From: Acanthacorydalis orientalis
Lineage: Eukaryota; Arthropoda; Insecta; Megaloptera; Corydalidae
Assembly (NCBI GenBank): GCA_034766995.1
Contig: CM068325.1
Coordinates: 1,450,969 to 1,514,968 of the forward strand
Direction: 5' to 3'
DNA length: 64,000 nucleotides
Shown here: one piece after another, positions 42,950-55,745 of the stretch
Layout: every line of letters begins with the position of its first letter
How positions within the stretch are numbered: the stretch's first letter is position 1
The notes under the pieces: model-generated
Database searches by the model: none
Seen by the model: the letters and a program-made list of their open reading frames with translations, nothing else
Told to the model about the DNA's origin: nothing
Position numbers and translations under genes: made by a program

Positions 42950-45540
42950 CGATTTCGATATTTCATAACATGAATTCTGCAGGTCTCGAAAATAATACAA
43001 CAAATACTTGCTCACTATTATCGTTGCCATACTGATTGTTGCTATAATGAATAACAGCACGTGTGACATCTTGATTGATTATTGAGAACTGGACTGGACT
43101 GAACTTATTATTGAGTTTTTACTACCGTGTTTATATTTATTGTTCTCTCTGTATGATGAAATCGTGTGATCAGCTGATGTATCACGATAGGGCTATGTAA
43201 AAATACATTAATCAGAGCGGATACATGCGAACAGCAACGATATATTAATAAACATTTAAATATCAAGATAAGGTATGACATTGTATCAGGATCTAACTTG
43301 TTTATATGATTTCATAAGAATGTACTCATTCATACACAGTCCAAGAATACTTTTTCGATGTATTCGTTTACATACCCGAAACAATATGTTACTAGATTGA
43401 CAGAAAATTAATTATTTCTTAATAATATTCGGGTATCATTTTAAAGCCAATAAAAATAAATGTATCCAATGTAATCAAAGTTTCATTAAGTTTAATTTAT
43501 TTCGTATTAAATAAATATTAATTGTAGCACATAAAGTGTATGAATACTTTTATGACCCACTGGATCTTTTGCTAATTTTTTACCACCCAAAGAAGTTACT
43601 GAACAAAATATGTGTGTATGTGCAATTCGAATTATAATAATAATAGAATATTTTATATTCAATGCGATTCCACTCTTCATTTTTATTATTATAATTTCAT
43701 TTCATTTTGTTTTTTCCTGATTATCAACTTAAAAGATAGGCACAAACATGTTCTTACATTTTAATAACATTGAAAATAAACACAATGTGATTTATAGATA
43801 GTTTATATCACTAGCATATTTTATACCTTATTTTTCGTTATAACATATTCAGATTTTCAATATGAAAATGCTAAAAATTTAAAACTATTGGAATTTTCTT
43901 TTAAAAGTGGAAAAATTCACAAACAAGAAACTTTCTAAACTACTGGATTCTAATATAATTTGTCCCCAAATAGAAAACAAGCCATTTTCAAGAATAATTA
44001 CACTGCACAATTGAGGCGTTTATTTTGAAAGTGGCATAAGTCACTTTTTGAAAAAAGTGAGTCAGAGCTGTCTACGGTTACAAAAATGTATGCTCTTTTT
44101 ATATCTGACCATTTCACGTGCGGTTTCTTTCAGAGTTATTACTATTTCTGCAATATAAAATTCACTGCTAAAAAGAAGTGCACAGACACATTCATTGTGA
44201 AAAGGGCACAAATCAATATAAATTTTTTTTGTAAATAAATGACGTTTTGCAGTACATACTCTACATGTACAACATATTGGTAATTTATGCATTAAACGGA
44301 GAATTCTCAAGTATTAATTTTTTTATACATTAGTAATTCTCAGTTTGATGTGAAAAGAATATGAAACCACAACTACCTACATGTTCTGTCTATATTCGTC
44401 GATAGCCAAATAACGAACTGTGATTAGTAAATTAAAAATGTTTTTTTTATCATAAAGAAGAAAACATATTGCAGATTTCCAAAATATAGTGGTATCTAAC
44501 AGAGTATAGATAATATTTAAGCGTTTTGTTATATTTTGGATATTTTATAACATAAATGCTGCAGGTTTGAAATAAAACACAACAAATATCTGTTTACTGT
44601 TATTGTTTAATTGTTACTATGACGAATATAACCACACGAGTTCTGTTATTTGACCGACTTATGATATCTCAACTACTGTTTATATACTGTTCTAAATGAT
44701 TAAATTGCATTCTATTCAAGCGTGTGAACACAGGGATCGCGACGGGAACGTGAGAACTTTGATTAAGACGGATACATAGATTATTTCATTGAGGAAGGGA
44801 GTAAGAGGACGCTTTCGCCGTCAAATTCTCCCGAATGAATTGTGAAATGACCGTCGCGGGGCCATAACGAATAATTGACATCTAGCAAAAATCTCCAATT
44901 CACGACGTAAACTTTTAGCCATCAGCCCCTGTGTTTTTAATTCATCTTTACCGAGGGTGTGTCCGGGCTCCATCTGGCTATACAACAGATACGTGCTATT
45001 CATGTCAATGTATTTCTGCACATATTTTTCTAAAACTAAATTCTTTATGTGTTCGAATGGAACGAGATATATTTTTTGCTTTATTTATCGACATGTATCG
45101 CCGAGATATGTACTGTAAACGGTTATTTATACAAACGTCAACATGATTATAGTATTGTTCAGAACCTCTGATACAATTATCTTATTTTTTTTAATCACTA
45201 AGCAAGTATATGTTAATAAATGAAATATATAAATTATTTTATGACAATTTTATCGTTCAAATTGATGTCTGATTATCGACATTACCGTCTATAATGATAA
45301 ATAGTAAAAACGTTTCTTTTCTCCGGGATTGAACTATAATTTTCAATTTAAATCACAAATATTGTATATCTTACTGAAAACATTGAATCCTTCAATGTAT
45401 TTTATGTCTATGTGCATGCATTTTTAATACATTGAACTTAAATTCAAATCTGAATTGAAATATTTAACTTCAATTTGAGTAAATATAGTTATCATATCCA
45501 TAAGGTAAATAAGTTGAAATGTGAATATTTTTAGGATACA
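42950..45540. other. AT-rich intergenic with an internal duplication
   Basis: 42950-43150 and 44515-44700 are related copies (GCAGGT(C/T)T, 'acaacaaatat/c', 'gttgctataatga' against 'gttactatgacga'). Two short minus-strand frames, 44062-44310 (CTCRVCTAKRHLF, perhaps a piggyBac-type finger) and 44821-45021 (ELKTQGLMAKSLRRELEIF), look somewhat protein-like but are too short to name. Otherwise nothing recognised. Confidence 0.45.
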
Positions 45541-45542
45541 TG

Positions 45543-45584
<42 letters not shown>

Positions 45585-45623
45585 TATGATTATATTATAT
45601 TGATCATATATATATATATATAT

Positions 45624-45665
<42 letters not shown>

Positions 45666-45679
45666 TATATTATATTGAT

Positions 45680-45762
<83 letters not shown>
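45541..45762. repeat. (TC)n(AT)n microsatellite
   Basis: TC repeat followed by long AT repeats with two TGATTATATTATATTGAT insertions, suggesting internal duplication of the array. Confidence 0.95.
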
Positions 45763-45763
<1 letters not shown>

Positions 45764-45904
45764 AGTACGTTGTGATATATCTGTGATAATAATTATATAT
45801 ACATAATGTGTTTAAAAAAATATGTTTATTGTTGCATTTGGCTCATGTAGAGGCTTATAATTGACTAGAGGCCGAGCTCAGCGAGCAAGGGGTGAAGTCC
45901 TCTT

Positions 45905-45920
45905 GTACATGTATACATAT

Positions 45921-45979
<59 letters not shown>

Positions 45980-46372
45980 ACATGGTGAAATTAAATTCGT
46001 ATTTGAATTGAAGTATTTATTATCAATTTTATGAATCATGCATTTGATTAAAAAATTATAGAACATAAATTATCATATCTGCAAAATAAATAATTCAAAA
46101 TGTGAATATTGTTACGATAAATGTATATACATATATAAATATATATATATATACGTTTACCGTTAGAATAATTACATTTTAACTTAATTATTTCACAGAT
46201 TTGATAATTATATTTATTCAGTTCTAAGAAATTTATCACCAAGTACTATTCACTTGATGATAAATTTTGACTATTCTCAAGTGCATAATTATTAAAAATA
46301 ATAACAAATATTTCAATTCAGATATGAATTTAATTTCACTTTATTATATATATATATATATATATATATCAA
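45905..46372. repeat. inverted-repeat element between AT arrays
   Basis: GTGAAATTAAATTC(G)TATTT near 45985 is mirrored by AAATATTTCAATTCAGATAT...TTTAATTTCAC near 46305-46342. (CA)n(AT)n lies on the left (45920-45973) and (AT)n on the right (46345-46370). A related single arm occurs at 45430-45470. No coding capacity. Confidence 0.65.
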
Positions 46373-47325
46373 ATTTGTTTTTGCCGAAGAGTCACTTACT
46401 AAACTTACAGCTCAACACTGGTTCCAAACATTTCGCAATGGAAACGAAAGCGTCGATGATGAGGTGGGTCGTGAACGACCTTCAGCTAGAGACAGTAATG
46501 ATTTAAGAACGGATTCATGTTAGATAACTCGAGAGGTGTTAGAAGAACTCAATTTCGATCATTAAACAGTTGTTCGACATTTGAGCCTAATTGGAAAAAC
46601 ATAAAAGCTGTATAAATGGGTGCCGCTCGAATTAAACGAACATCAAGAAATTCGCCGCTAAGAAGTCTGCTCTGCGCTGCTTTTGAGTAAAACGATGATC
46701 CCTTTCTTGATCGCATTGTCACATATGATTAAAAGTGTATTCTTCACAATAATTGAAAAAGTTCAGCACAGTGGCTGAACCGAGGAGAAGCACCGAAACA
46801 GTTTCCTTAACCGCAGCTTAATGAAAGAAAAATTACGGTCACTGTTTGATGGTCGGTAAGTGGAATTATTCACCAGAACTTCATGACGAATCAATAACAG
46901 CAGAAAAATATTATCAGGAAATCGAAAAAATGCATGAGAATTTGCATTGTTTACGGTAAGTATTAGTCAATCGAGGAGAACCAATTTTATGTCGTTAAAA
47001 ACATAAATGAACTGGGTAATAAATCATTGGCTCGCCCACGTGTTTCTCCGGTCCTGTCTCCGACGGATTATCATTTTTTAAACATTCGAGTCATTTCCTA
47101 CGAGAGAACGTTTTCAAAGATCAAACATCAGCTCGAACCGCTTTCGATGAATTCGTTAATTCCAGGACTCAAGAATTCTATCTTGTAGGAATAATCAAAC
47201 TTGTTTCCCGACGGGAGAAAAGTGTTCAGTTCAAGGTTTAATTAATGAATAAAATTTTTAACTGATACATGCGTCCTTATGATCGAAACGTAAAAACCCC
47301 AATTATTTTTGCACCAACCTGATTA
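46373..47325 (+). pseudogene. mariner transposase pseudogene
   Basis: Plus-strand fragments follow mariner order: LTAQHWFQTFRNGNESVDDE-like HTH-linker and GRERPSARDSND (46400-46500), REVLEELNFDH..TVVRHL (46530-46590), KWVPLELNEHQEIRR (46615-46660), then LSPTDYHFLNI and a tail near 47050-47200. The right terminus near 47322 is the mariner end CCAATTATTTTTGCACCAAC. The left end is replaced by an (AT)n array. Many stops. Same broad family as 10598-11158. Confidence 0.85.
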
Positions 47326-47329
47326 ATTA

Positions 47330-48132
47330 ACCAGAATGTATCTGTGACGTCGCCATCTCATATAATATAACTGAACTCAGTCACAAAGTATATTTAGGGT
47401 CTACATGCTGATCAGCTGTTGGTTGTTATAAACCATGTAAGTATCAATTTGTTATTGAATTCAGGACGTCACATCACCGTCATATTGTCTGCAGCAAATT
47501 AACCAAACTAATTGGTTTTTCTGTTCATGTTTGTGACAGATCGCTTGACCGTAGTGATACTTCTTCGCTTTTTAATTCCAGTAACGTAGGATACGGAAAC
47601 TCCTATATCCAATGTTCTTAATAACGATCTAATTTCTTCCATTAACAACTTAAATGCTATTTTTTCCAACCAAACCAATTTTTATTGCCAAATATTGGGT
47701 AAGTGCAAAAGTTTCCATGACCTTCTTGATAGAACAATAGACTAGGTAATTTTATTAAAATGAAATCATTCATTCTACCAGGCAATTGCCCTTGTTTTCT
47801 ACAATTTTTCGCTGATATTCTGGCAGCATCAAAAAATATGTCCCACAATGTTATACATGGTTCTATAGAAATCTTCGATCGGACGAAACAAAAGACGATG
47901 ATACTGACGCAACTGATGATCACCATAATGAATAACAATAAAAAGTACTATTGAGATTTTTTGTATTGCATAATATAATTTAAATATATTGTAAATTTAT
48001 TTTCGATTTAAAAAATAAATATTTTCTGACAAGACGTTTCTATTAATTTCACTATAAATATATTTTTACCAAAAACAATTCTTTCGTGCAAAATGGAAGT
48101 AAGTCTCGGACATTTCGAATTATATTTGCTAT
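47330..48132. other. intergenic, nothing recognised
   Basis: AT-rich. A 93-codon minus-strand frame (47657-47938) lacks a recognisable domain. Confidence 0.4.
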
Positions 48133-49254
48133 ATGAGCCGTTCACGGCACAAGTCGATCAACTCCACTTTTCTTAATTTTTTCAAATTTAGGCTTCAGAG
48201 TACTTGATAGCGTCTCTACTTTTTATAGCTATAACAGATCTCCCTAATAATAAATATTGACATCAATTAATGGCTATTTTATTTGGCCATTGAATAATTA
48301 ATAAATTATTTCAGAAGCCAACCTGATTAACTCCGTAGTCTAAATGTAAATGTGAATCGCTGCAATTATTCAAATGCAGCAGCGAGTGCTCAACGGTAAC
48401 GGTTAATTGGTTAGGAGTGTTTATTCAAAAATAAAGTAAAATATATTAGTAAGTTGCAGTCTGATTGCCACAGACTCAAGTCTGGTTGATAACCTACGCA
48501 GTCAAGTCATGTTACAGGGTTTCCAGTAAATTGGCATAAAATGCACTGGATAAAATTAGAAATGTCCAACCGCACCTCATACAATACAAATATGACTTTA
48601 ACGAAGATTCAGAATTTAATACCATTAATATAGGAAAATCCGGAGCAGGTAGACGACTAGGTCTGAAAAATGTGGACCAGCCTTTGGTATATTCTATAGG
48701 AAGAACTGTTACAAGAGAAAAGAGGAAAGACATGACGGATCTGGTCAAATTCATTCCTCCGGTTAAACATGCTTACAATCAAAACTTAAGAACGAATCGA
48801 AACGATGGGACCTCGCATACGGCTGACGAAGAAGACATCATTTATATTCGATCAATCGACGACAAATGATATATCGTAAAAGAACTGTTATTATTCATTC
48901 TTACGAAAAATTTTTAAGAAGAAATGTATGATAAATAACTTTTTCTGTAATAAGGAAAATAATAATTTGAACACTGAGTTTAACCTAAGTATATTTTTTC
49001 ACTTGCCAAATCGATTAACTCCCCTATTCACACAAAAATTGCGAAACTAGCGGCAATTACTCTAAGGCAATTGTATCTGATTCGTTTTAAATATAGTTTC
49101 GTAAGAGTTACATCTGCATTTATGCATTCTACAATGTTTATTTAGATTTATTTTGTAGAGGGATTTTTTCTAAAAAGACAGTGTACATTATTTCATCACA
49201 ATTCTTCCCTTTTTGTTTGATGGAGTTAATCGATTCGTCCTGTGAGCGGCTCAT
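48133..49254 (+). mobile_element. unclassified DNA transposon with ~35-bp TIRs
   Basis: Left end ATGAGCCGTTCACGGCACAA; reverse complement of the right end ATGAGCCGCTCACAGGACGA. Both continue into GATCAACTCC/GATTAACTCC. 1,122 bp, containing one protein-like frame (48543-48869). The superfamily cannot be assigned from the ends. A second GATTAACTCC motif lies inside at 48328 and another at 49012. Confidence 0.7.
48543..48869 (+). pseudogene. protein remnant inside the unclassified TIR element
   Basis: A 108-codon stretch after an in-frame stop, ending TGA: ALDKIRNVQPHLIQYKYDF, KSGAGRRLGLKNVDQPLVYS, TREKRKDMTDLVKFIPPVKH. It is basic and globular in character, with no repeat bias, so it is likely real former coding sequence, perhaps the C-terminal part of the element's transposase. 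Family not recognised. Confidence 0.45.
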
Positions 49255-50149
49255 GTATTTTGTATTTTCACCTAGTCTTATGAAAAATATATTACTGACT
49301 GTTTACTAGGTTAATCGTAGCGTGGAATCAATTAAAAATTTCGAAGAGAAAATTCATAAAATGTTTTTTTTTTGATTTATCTCACGGGTAGCAAATTTGG
49401 AGTTACATCCTTTCTGCAGCAGTGTCTTCAATTATCAAACATAAATAAGACAATATTCTCACGCATTCGTTAAAAAATATCGTAACGGTTTCTATTTATT
49501 CTACATGCAGAATAAATAGTTCAGATACAATTTTTAATGAAAAATTAAGGAAATTTCAAGTGAGAAATACTGCGCACTTTGATATCGCTTTAAATTCAAT
49601 AATCATTTTTTGATATGTACAAGTAGTGTATGTGGATTAGTATATAGGTGTTTCGACTATCTTTTGGACAACATCCTTATCTTCATAAATTTACTATCGA
49701 AAATATATAGACTTCTGTCTTTTACTAACGCGTGGCACATCATATCAAATGTTTGAGAGTCATTCGGGACGTTATTACTTATTTTTATATTTGTTTCTGA
49801 GACTGGACTAATGAAAAGAGTATCCACTGAAATTATCCGGCTCTCAACATTCGTTTTGAATCAGCACCCGCGCACATCGAGAGGGTTAATTCAATCACCG
49901 TCAAACATTTCTAACGATCCGCACAGATAAGATTGAAAGTACTTGAAAATGTTCGATACATATTTATCGCGGCCGTGCCAAGTAAGATAAAAACCAGCAG
50001 GTACATAGAAAGAAAATCATTTATTATCTAAATCGATACATAAATAGAATACCATTTCACAGTGAATAATTTCTGTTCGGTTCGGTTTCATTTCAAGTGA
50101 TTCCTTTATTTTATTTCATTTTTTTTGAAGACATATTAATCTTCACAAA
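49255..50149. other. intergenic, nothing recognised
   Basis: AT-rich, no credible frame, no repeat boundaries seen. Confidence 0.5.
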
Positions 50150-51425
50150 TTAAATAATTGCGGCGGTTTGAGCAAGTCTACGAGTTGAAAAAGTTCTCGT
50201 GATTTTTTTTAGATACATCCAAGTAAAGATCTTGTGATTTACAATAATCGCTTCGAATTTTTAACCTCTTATCGATTTATCTATCATTCCGTTTCGATTT
50301 GTGTTTTTTTTTTACAATTCGCAGTGAATTTTCCAGATCGCTTGTGATTTCTGTTGAGTCCTCCGTCTCCTATTAAACAAGTAAGTAAGTATTGGTTCTA
50401 TCAGCTATGAAGTAAATACTTAACACTGAAGTACTGAAATACCCTTTCATGATTTTTTAGAGTTTAAATATTCTTAAATTCGAATATTTGAAGACAATAA
50501 TCAGCCGTTCGGTTCGTCTTTGAAGTTTTCCCGTTGATTCGCAGCAGATTTTTTTTCAATCTCGTCAGGTAAGTACTTTTATCTCGTTTTAATAATAAAC
50601 GATTTATATATGCTGATCTGCTTTTCTCAATACACGTCATCGAACATAGGGAAACGGATGTTCTTAACACTGTCAATTAACACGGCTCGATTTCTCATTG
50701 ATGCGTGGCAGATATATAGTGATTGTTGGAACTCAAATGGCTAAAATATGATTGTTTAAAACTAATTATATAAAACATAATCGTTAAGCTTTCGTAATTT
50801 ATTTAAAAAAGGAAATAGCGACAATCGTATATTGTGTTTCGCTCGCACTTGTGGTGTTAAATAAACCGAAAATCATGTCCACTAAATGCAAGTGAATAGA
50901 ATAACGATATTCTTGATCGAACCGATTTAATTATAATGTATAAATCAAATCGAGATTATAGCCATTTCTAGCGCCTACTGTATTGATAGTTAACGTAGAA
51001 TCTAATTTATATTTAAAAAGTAACGATTTTTCGTAAAATACGAGAGTGTTTTTCGTTTCTCCCGATCTGTTTCCTTATGGTTAGAGTTTTTAATAAATAA
51101 TTAGATTATTTTGTTTTTTACTGCCTATTTTTCAGCGTGAATTTAGTTTCTTTCTGCAGTTTTCAAAGTGATTTTTATTTTTATGGTGGGATATTTGGAT
51201 GTTTTAGTGTATTTTATACGTTGTGAAAAAATAACTACAGCAAGATGTAAATTTAAAATTTACTTGATAATTATTTTTTCTTTTCTTATCTTGTATGATT
51301 TTTTTGTATCTGTAAGCTGAACATCTAGCAGACATTATTTTCAACAATGATAAGTCGTAAATTTTTTTGATTTCTTTTAAAACAAATACAATCTACACAA
51401 TCGCCACACACATGTGGTGTGGCGG
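50150..51425 (+). repeat. repeat unit S, copy 1, with exon-like segments
   Basis: Shared with 51430-51908, 54772-55640 and 62930-64000. Contains exon-like A at 50325-50380 (acceptor TTCGCAG, donor AACAA|GTAAGTAAG) and exon-like B at 50461-50568 (acceptor TTTTTTAG, donor GTCAG|GTAAGTAC). No conserved open frame, so a spliced non-coding transcript or unknown transposon is likely. Confidence 0.7.
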
Positions 51426-51429
51426 CTTC

Positions 51430-51908
51430 AGAAATTCTACGATTTGAAAAAATCCTTGTGAAAAAATTTCACAAACGTGTAAGTAAAAATCTTGTGATTT
51501 ACGATTATCGTTTCGACTTTTCAGCGTTCTGACGATTAGTCAATCGTTCTGTTTCGATTTGTATTTTTTTTACGTTCGCAGTGAATTTATCATTTATCGC
51601 TTTTGTTGAGTTTTCCGTCTCCGATTGTTAAACAAATAAGTGAGTATTCGTCGATCGACTATGAAGTAAATACTCAATACTGAACGCACACTCTTATGAT
51701 TTTTCATAGGTGTTCAATATTCGTAGATTCGAATATTCGAAGATAAGAATTAGCTGTTCGGTTCGTCCTTGAAGGTTTCCAGTTGCTTCGCAGCAGATTT
51801 TTATTCGATTTCGTCACGTAAGTACTTTATCTCGTTTTACTAATCAAATTATTATCATCTTTGTATCAATATATGGTGATCTGCTTTTCTGAATACATAT
51901 AATTCAAC
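51430..51908 (+). repeat. repeat unit S, copy 2
   Basis: Exon-like A at 51582-51635 (its donor is changed to ATAAGTGAG) and exon-like B at 51710-51817, again 108 bp with acceptor TTTTTCATAG and donor CAC|GTAAGTAC. The unit is interrupted at TTA (51909-51911) by a fold-back element and resumes at 54772. Confidence 0.72.
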
Positions 51909-53672
51909 TTACAAGGGGAGAATACGACCTCAAAAATTGACTTTGGCACCGAACTTCGTGTAGTGGTAGAGTATCCCAAAAGTATTAATACGGTAACGTA
52001 CTAGCTCGCACTATCGAGCCATTTTCGAGAAAAAAGGCTCCAAAGTTTCTGTATCTATTAAGGGAAATTAATTCTTAGAGATTCAACTAGCTTGATAGCT
52101 AAGTAGTAACGTGCAGGAGTGTCTTATGTGTCAGGTTCCGAGTCTCAATTGATTCAGGAAGTTTTTTTCTTCACTGAATAATTATTTAATGCATTTTATT
52201 AAAAAAAATATTTAAATAAAGATGAAATTACATTTTCTTGCAATTTTCTTTAGAAAAAAATGTGTTTTTCAAATTTTTACAATTTTATTTCATAAAATGA
52301 TTTTTTCACGATTTTTTTTCAATTTTTTGCATTGTTTTACAAACTAGAACACTTTAATATACGAATATGTTTGCTAAGTAATGCTAAAAATTAAAAAAAA
52401 TCGAGAAAAAAACATTTTATGAAATAAAATTGTAAAAATTTAGAAAAGAGCGTTCTTCGAATGAAAATTGCGAGAAAATGTCAGCTGTATTTAAATATTT
52501 TTTTTAATAAAATGCATTAAATAATAATTCAATGAAGAAAAAAAAACTGCATGAATCGAGCGAGACCCGAACCTGACAACGTCAGACACGTCAAGCCTGC
52601 GCCAGCTATCAATTCTTTCAAAAAATCCTCTTTTAAATTTTGACAATTTAATTTCAGAAAATGATTTTTTCACGAATTTTTTCAATTTTTTACATTATTT
52701 TGTCAACAAGAACACTCTAATATACGAATATGTATGCAAAATAATGCTAAAAATTTAAAAAAATGGAGAAAAAAACATTTTCTGAACTAAAATTGTAAAA
52801 ATTTAGAAAAGAGCGTTTTCCGAAAAAAAAATTGCGAGAAAATGTAATTTCATCTTTATTTAAATATTATTTTCAATAAAATGCATTAAAAAATTATTCA
52901 GTTGAAGAAAAAAAAAACTGCATGAATCGAGCGAGACTCGAACCTCATACGTCAGACATTTGAAGTCAGCTTGATGCCGCCTAGCTATCAAACAAGTCAG
53001 CTAACCTTTAAAAATATTTCTCTTATAAGCCTGATGCGGAAACTTGGGAACCTTTTTTTCTCAAAAATAGCTAAATAGTGCGAGCTGGTATGTTACTATA
53101 TTAATACCTTTGGCGTATCGTACCATTACACGAAGTCTGGTCCTAAAGTCAATTTTCGAGGTCGTATCCTCCTCTTGTAAGATCTGGCGAATGTCGACAT
53201 CATTATTTCTTACCAATCTATTGACTATATCAATATTTTCATTTGAAAGCGGGCTGTCAAGTAGTGTTTATATAAAAAGATCATCATACTGGTATTTGAT
53301 GTCAGTTTATTAATAAACCATTGTCGAAATAAATCTGTACCATAACTAATGCCTGGTTCACAATAGGATAGTAGGCGGTACATTACGGTGGTAGAGTAAT
53401 TATTCAATGCATTTTATTGAAAACAATATTTAAATAGTGATGAAATTACATTTTCTCGCAATTTTCTTTCGGAAAACGCTCTTTTCTAAATGTATAATTT
53501 TATTTCAGAAAATGTTTTTTTCTCGATTTTTTTTCAATTTTTAGCATTATTTTGCAAACATATTCGTATATTAAAGTGTTCTTGTTGGAAAAATAATGTA
53601 AAAAATTAAAAAAAGTGAAAATATCATTTTCTGAAATTAAATTGTCAAAATTTAAAAGAGGATTTTTTGAAA

Positions 53673-53744
53673 GAATTGATAGCTGTGCGGTAATGCGCAG
53701 GCTTGAAGTGTCTGACGTTGTCAGGTTCGAGCCTCGCTCGATTC
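53673..53744 (+). other. 72-nt tRNA-like domain (copy 1)
   Basis: Acceptor strands GAATTGA and TCGATTC pair over 7 bp with one G-U. TAGCTGTGCGGTAA gives an A-box-like D arm (stem only half paired). CAGGC-TTGAAGT-GTCTG forms a full anticodon arm with GAA (Phe-like) in the loop. GGTTCGAGCCT is a good B box, but the T stem is imperfect. A pseudo-tRNA embedded in a fold-back arm. Pol III activity is inferred at most. Confidence 0.7.
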
Positions 53745-54046
53745 ATGCAGTTTTTTTTTCTTTATTGAATTATTATTTTATGCATTTTATTAAAAAAAGT
53801 ATTTAAATACAGCTGACATTTTCTCGCAATTTTCTTTCGAAAAACGCTCTTTTCTAAATTTTTACAATTTTATTTCATAAAATGATTTTTCCACGATTTT
53901 TTTTTAACTTTTTGCATTATTTTGCCAACAAGAACCCTTTAATATACGAATATGTTTGCAAAATAATGCTAAAAATTGAAAAAAAATCGAGAAAAAAACA
54001 TTTTCTGAAATAAAATTGTAAAAATTTAAAAGAGTATTTTTTGAAA

Positions 54047-54118
54047 GAATTGATAGCTGTGCGGTAACGCACAGGCTTGAAGTGTCTGACGTTGTCAGGT
54101 TCGAGTCTCGCTCGATTC
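54047..54118 (+). other. 72-nt tRNA-like domain (copy 2)
   Basis: Near-identical to 53673-53744 (GAATTGA ... CAGGC-TTGAAGT-GTCTG ... GGTTCGAGTCT ... TCGATTC). Minus-strand relatives lie at about 52553-52615, 52924-52993 and 54520-54590, and degenerate plus-strand ones at about 52083-52160 and 57525-57595. Confidence 0.7.
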
Positions 54119-54771
54119 ATGCAGTTTTTTTTTCTTCATTGAATTATTATTTAATGTATTTTATTAAAAAAAGTATTTAAATACAGCTGACATTTTCTCG
54201 CAATTTTCTTTCGAAAAACGCTTTTTTCTAAATTTTTACAATTTTATTTCATAAAATGATTTTTCCACGATTTTTTTTTAACTTTTTGCATTATTTTGCC
54301 AACAAGAACCCTTTAATATACGAATATGTTTGCAAAATAATGCTAAAAATTGAAAAAAAGTCGAGAAAAAAACATTTTCTGAAATAAAATTGTAAACATT
54401 TAGAAAGAAAAAAAAATTTCGAAAGAAAATTGCGAGAAAATGTAACTTCATCTTTATTTAAATATTTTTTTAAATAAAATGCATTAAATAACAATTCAAT
54501 GAAGAAAAAAAACTGCATGCATAGGCGAGACTGGAACTTGACACGTCAAACACTTCAAGACTACTCGCTAACGCTCAGCTGTGAACAATGTTGACAACGT
54601 TTCGAAATTTTTCTCTCATAAGCCTAATGCGGAAACATCGGAGTTATTTTTCTAGGAAATAGCTCGATGTGCGAGCTAGTACGTTACTAAATTAATACCT
54701 TTGGAATACCCTACCACTACACGAAGTTTAGGACCAAAGTCAATTTCCGAGGTCGTATACTCCCCTTGTTA

Positions 54772-55745
54772 GAGAATCAGGTATTCCTAATACCGTAAAT
54801 TAACGTTTCCTCGATAGCTCGTATATTTTTCAAATAATTCAGTCCTTAATTCTTGTGTCTTCATGTAGAGATATGCGACAGAGATACATTGGAATTGTTT
54901 TTGACCAAATTGCCTAAAATATGTTTGTTTAAAACCAGTTATATAAAACGTTGACATTAAGTTTTCGTAATGTATTCAAAAAATAAAGTAGCGACACTCG
55001 TGTATTGTTTCGCCTACACTTGTCGTGTCAAATGAACCGAAAACCGTATACGGATCAATCGCGAGTGAAACAACAATATTCTTTATTGAACCGACGTAAA
55101 CATTGTAAAACTAAGAGCATTTAAATCAAACTATCGCAGAACAAGTTTTAATTCTTAACTGTTCATATATTTCAACTTCTTTTAATGTTTTCATAATATT
55201 TATATAAAACCGCGATGGAGAGATTAAAATCTCACCTTTAGACTCATTCTACACATGTCCGACGTGATATTCGAATGCTGCCGGAACTTTACACAACGAC
55301 TAACAAAAAAATTACGATTTTTCATTAAATACGATAGTATTTTTTTATTCTTTTGAATTTCTTTCCATATTTTATTTTTTCTGAATATTTAATTAGATTA
55401 TATTTTTTGTTGTTGTTTATTTTTCAGCTTGAATTATTTTTTTTCGTAGTTTTCTATGCGATTTTTATTTTCATGTTTGGGAAATTTGACTGTCATCTTG
55501 TACATTGTAAAAAAGAAGTGCGACAAGATGTACATTTTAAATTAACCGGATAATATCTCTTCTTTTTTCCCTTGAATGATTTTTTGTATCTTTAAGCTGA
55601 ACATCTACCTGTTATTTTTTCAACAATTATAAGTTTTAAAACAGTCTGACTTTTTTTTAAAAAAAAATACAATTTACAAAATAAACAGCAAGTCGGTTAA
55701 TATAAAAAAGGGTGAATAATCAATCACTACCGCGAATCATTTATA
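54772..55745 (+). repeat. repeat unit S, continuation after fold-back insertion
   Basis: Resumes as GAGAATCAGGTATTCCTAAT and carries the S blocks 'gtttaaaaccagttatataaaac', 'gtgtcaaatgaaccgaaaa' and 'aaccgcgatggagagatta' (each read in parts) seen also at 50750-51000 and 63400-63700. Confidence 0.7.

Larger units (their letters stand above)
51912..54768. mobile_element. fold-back element cluster with tRNA-like arms, TTA TSD
   Basis: Starts CAAGGGGAGAATACGACCTC; reverse complement of the end is CAAGGGGAGTATACGACCTC. Flanked by TTA (51909-51911 and 54769-54771), interrupting repeat S. Long arms contain, in order, a conserved terminal block, a tRNA-like domain and an AT-rich block, repeated in alternating orientation with hairpin centres near 52355, 52715 and elsewhere. 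A right end also appears at about 53177, followed by about 215 bp of unrelated sequence, so at least two elements are combined. No transposase. Confidence 0.75.

Noticed and set aside
53673..54118. Functional tRNA-Phe genes
   Set aside because: D and T stems are only partly paired, the domains lie in repeated fold-back arms, and copies differ at key positions; called pseudo-tRNA domains instead.
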